From an uncultured Erysipelotrichaceae bacterium (lineage in GTDB: Bacteria; Bacillota_I; Bacilli_A; RFN20; CAG-826), in contig ONWJ01000031.1 in the NCBI GenBank assembly GCA_900321535.1, forward strand, positions 1-6,757: 6,757 nucleotides of DNA, given 5' to 3'. The position numbers and the translations under genes are program-made. The notes beneath the pieces are model-generated. The model was not told the origin of the DNA, searched no databases, and worked only from the letters and a program-made list of their open reading frames with translations. Positions 6,609 to 6,757 of this stretch are shown here, piece by piece. The first letter of the stretch is position 1. Each line of letters opens with the position of its first letter.

Positions 6609-6692
6609 GCCTAAGTGGCGGAATGGTAGACGCGCTCGTTTCAGGGGCGAGTGGGTAACACCGTAGGGGTTCGAGTCCCCTCTTGGGCACCA
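6609..6692 (+). tRNA. tRNA-Leu, anticodon CAG
   Basis: A complete cloverleaf folds by hand. The 7-bp acceptor stem pairs GCCTAAG (6609-6615) with CTTGGGC (6682-6688, one T-G pair). The D arm is GCG...CGC (6618-6633). The 5-bp anticodon stem (6635-6639 with 6647-6651) closes loop TTCAGGG, with anticodon CAG at 6642-6644 and G37. A 13-nt long variable arm (6652-6664) is typical of class II leucine tRNA. The T arm is AGGGG-TTCGAGT-CCCCT (6665-6681). The discriminator A is at 6689 and CCA is encoded at 6690-6692. It decodes CUG leucine codons. Confidence 0.97.
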
Positions 6693-6704
6693 AAAAAATT
6701 AGAT

Positions 6705-6731
6705 CCCTATTGAAAAATAGGGTTTTATTTT
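6705..6731 (+). terminator. Intrinsic terminator of the tRNA-Leu transcript
   Basis: CCCTATT (6705-6711) pairs perfectly with AATAGGG (6716-6722) across a GAAA tetraloop, and a T-rich run, TTTTATTTT, follows at 6723-6731. It lies 12 nt after the encoded CCA. The flanking A run before the stem gives it some potential in the reverse direction too. Confidence 0.85.
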
Positions 6732-6738
6732 GTATTAT
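6710..6738 (+). promoter_or_regulatory. Putative promoter for a gene beyond the right edge, embedded in the terminator
   Basis: TTGAAA (6710-6715, 5/6) and TATTAT (6733-6738, 5/6) are separated by exactly 17 bp. The -35 overlaps the terminator stem and loop and the spacer contains the T-run. Transcription would begin near 6745. No gene is visible in the remaining bases, so the target is outside the window. AT-rich terminators can produce such matches by chance. Confidence 0.5.
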
Positions 6739-6757
6739 GCAAGCGTCAAAAGGGAAA

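Noticed and set aside
6588..6617. TGA read as Trp (Mollicutes code 4) extending the hydrolase
   Set aside because: Read-through would add eight residues and run into the tRNA acceptor stem before a TAA. All clear Trp positions checked use TGG, so the standard code fits.
6737..6757. Start codon of a next gene at the ATG at 6737
   Set aside because: It overlaps the proposed -10 box, has no ribosome binding site, and only seven codons are visible.
1..6757. CRISPR array, insertion sequence, prophage, toxin-antitoxin or defence genes
   Set aside because: No spaced direct repeats, transposase motifs, terminal inverted repeats or small paired toxin-antitoxin frames were found. Although the window ends near a tRNA, no integrase or duplicated tRNA 3' end is visible.

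Overview
The window looks like an ordinary chromosomal stretch from a low-to-moderate GC bacterium. The standard code fits (TGG for Trp, TGA as a stop). Similarity recalled from memory points to a gut-associated Bacillota/Bacilli lineage. That placement is inference from protein style (a cytoplasmic GH3 beta-glucosidase, AT-rich hairpin terminators, a tRNA gene with encoded CCA), not a database result.

Layout. (1) Positions 1-660, + strand: the 3' three quarters of an aldo/keto reductase gene whose start lies outside the window. (2) 667-696: a hairpin shared as terminator by this gene and the convergent gene. (3) A minus-strand pair reading leftward from about 3172: a divergent MsrA-fold protein (2723-3169), then, 33 nt downstream, a 664-residue polytopic membrane protein of unknown function (695-2689). 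(4) An 84-bp divergent intergenic region (3170-3253) with two back-to-back sigma70-type promoters, each overlapped by a different dyad repeat. (5) A plus-strand pair: GH3 beta-glucosidase (3254-5659) and, 4 nt later, a serine alpha/beta hydrolase (5664-6590). (6) tRNA-Leu(CAG) at 6609-6692, its terminator, and a good-looking promoter embedded in that terminator that probably serves the next gene to the right.

How it may work together. The GH3 enzyme has no signal peptide and should release glucose (or a similar sugar) from imported beta-linked oligosaccharides in the cytoplasm. The alpha/beta hydrolase could remove acyl groups or act on an unrelated ester. The MsrA-like gene and the membrane protein form a separate divergent unit with no obvious biochemical link to the sugar genes.

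The two points most worth following are these. First, the MsrA-fold protein has lost the catalytic Cys, the general-acid Glu and the Asp of methionine sulfoxide reductase A but keeps the scaffold, and it has gained a His-rich constellation. Second, both genes flanking the divergent region appear to be leaderless, with -10 boxes ending 8-9 nt from the start codon and each promoter carrying its own dyad. Nothing in the window resembles a defence island, CRISPR array, IS element or prophage.
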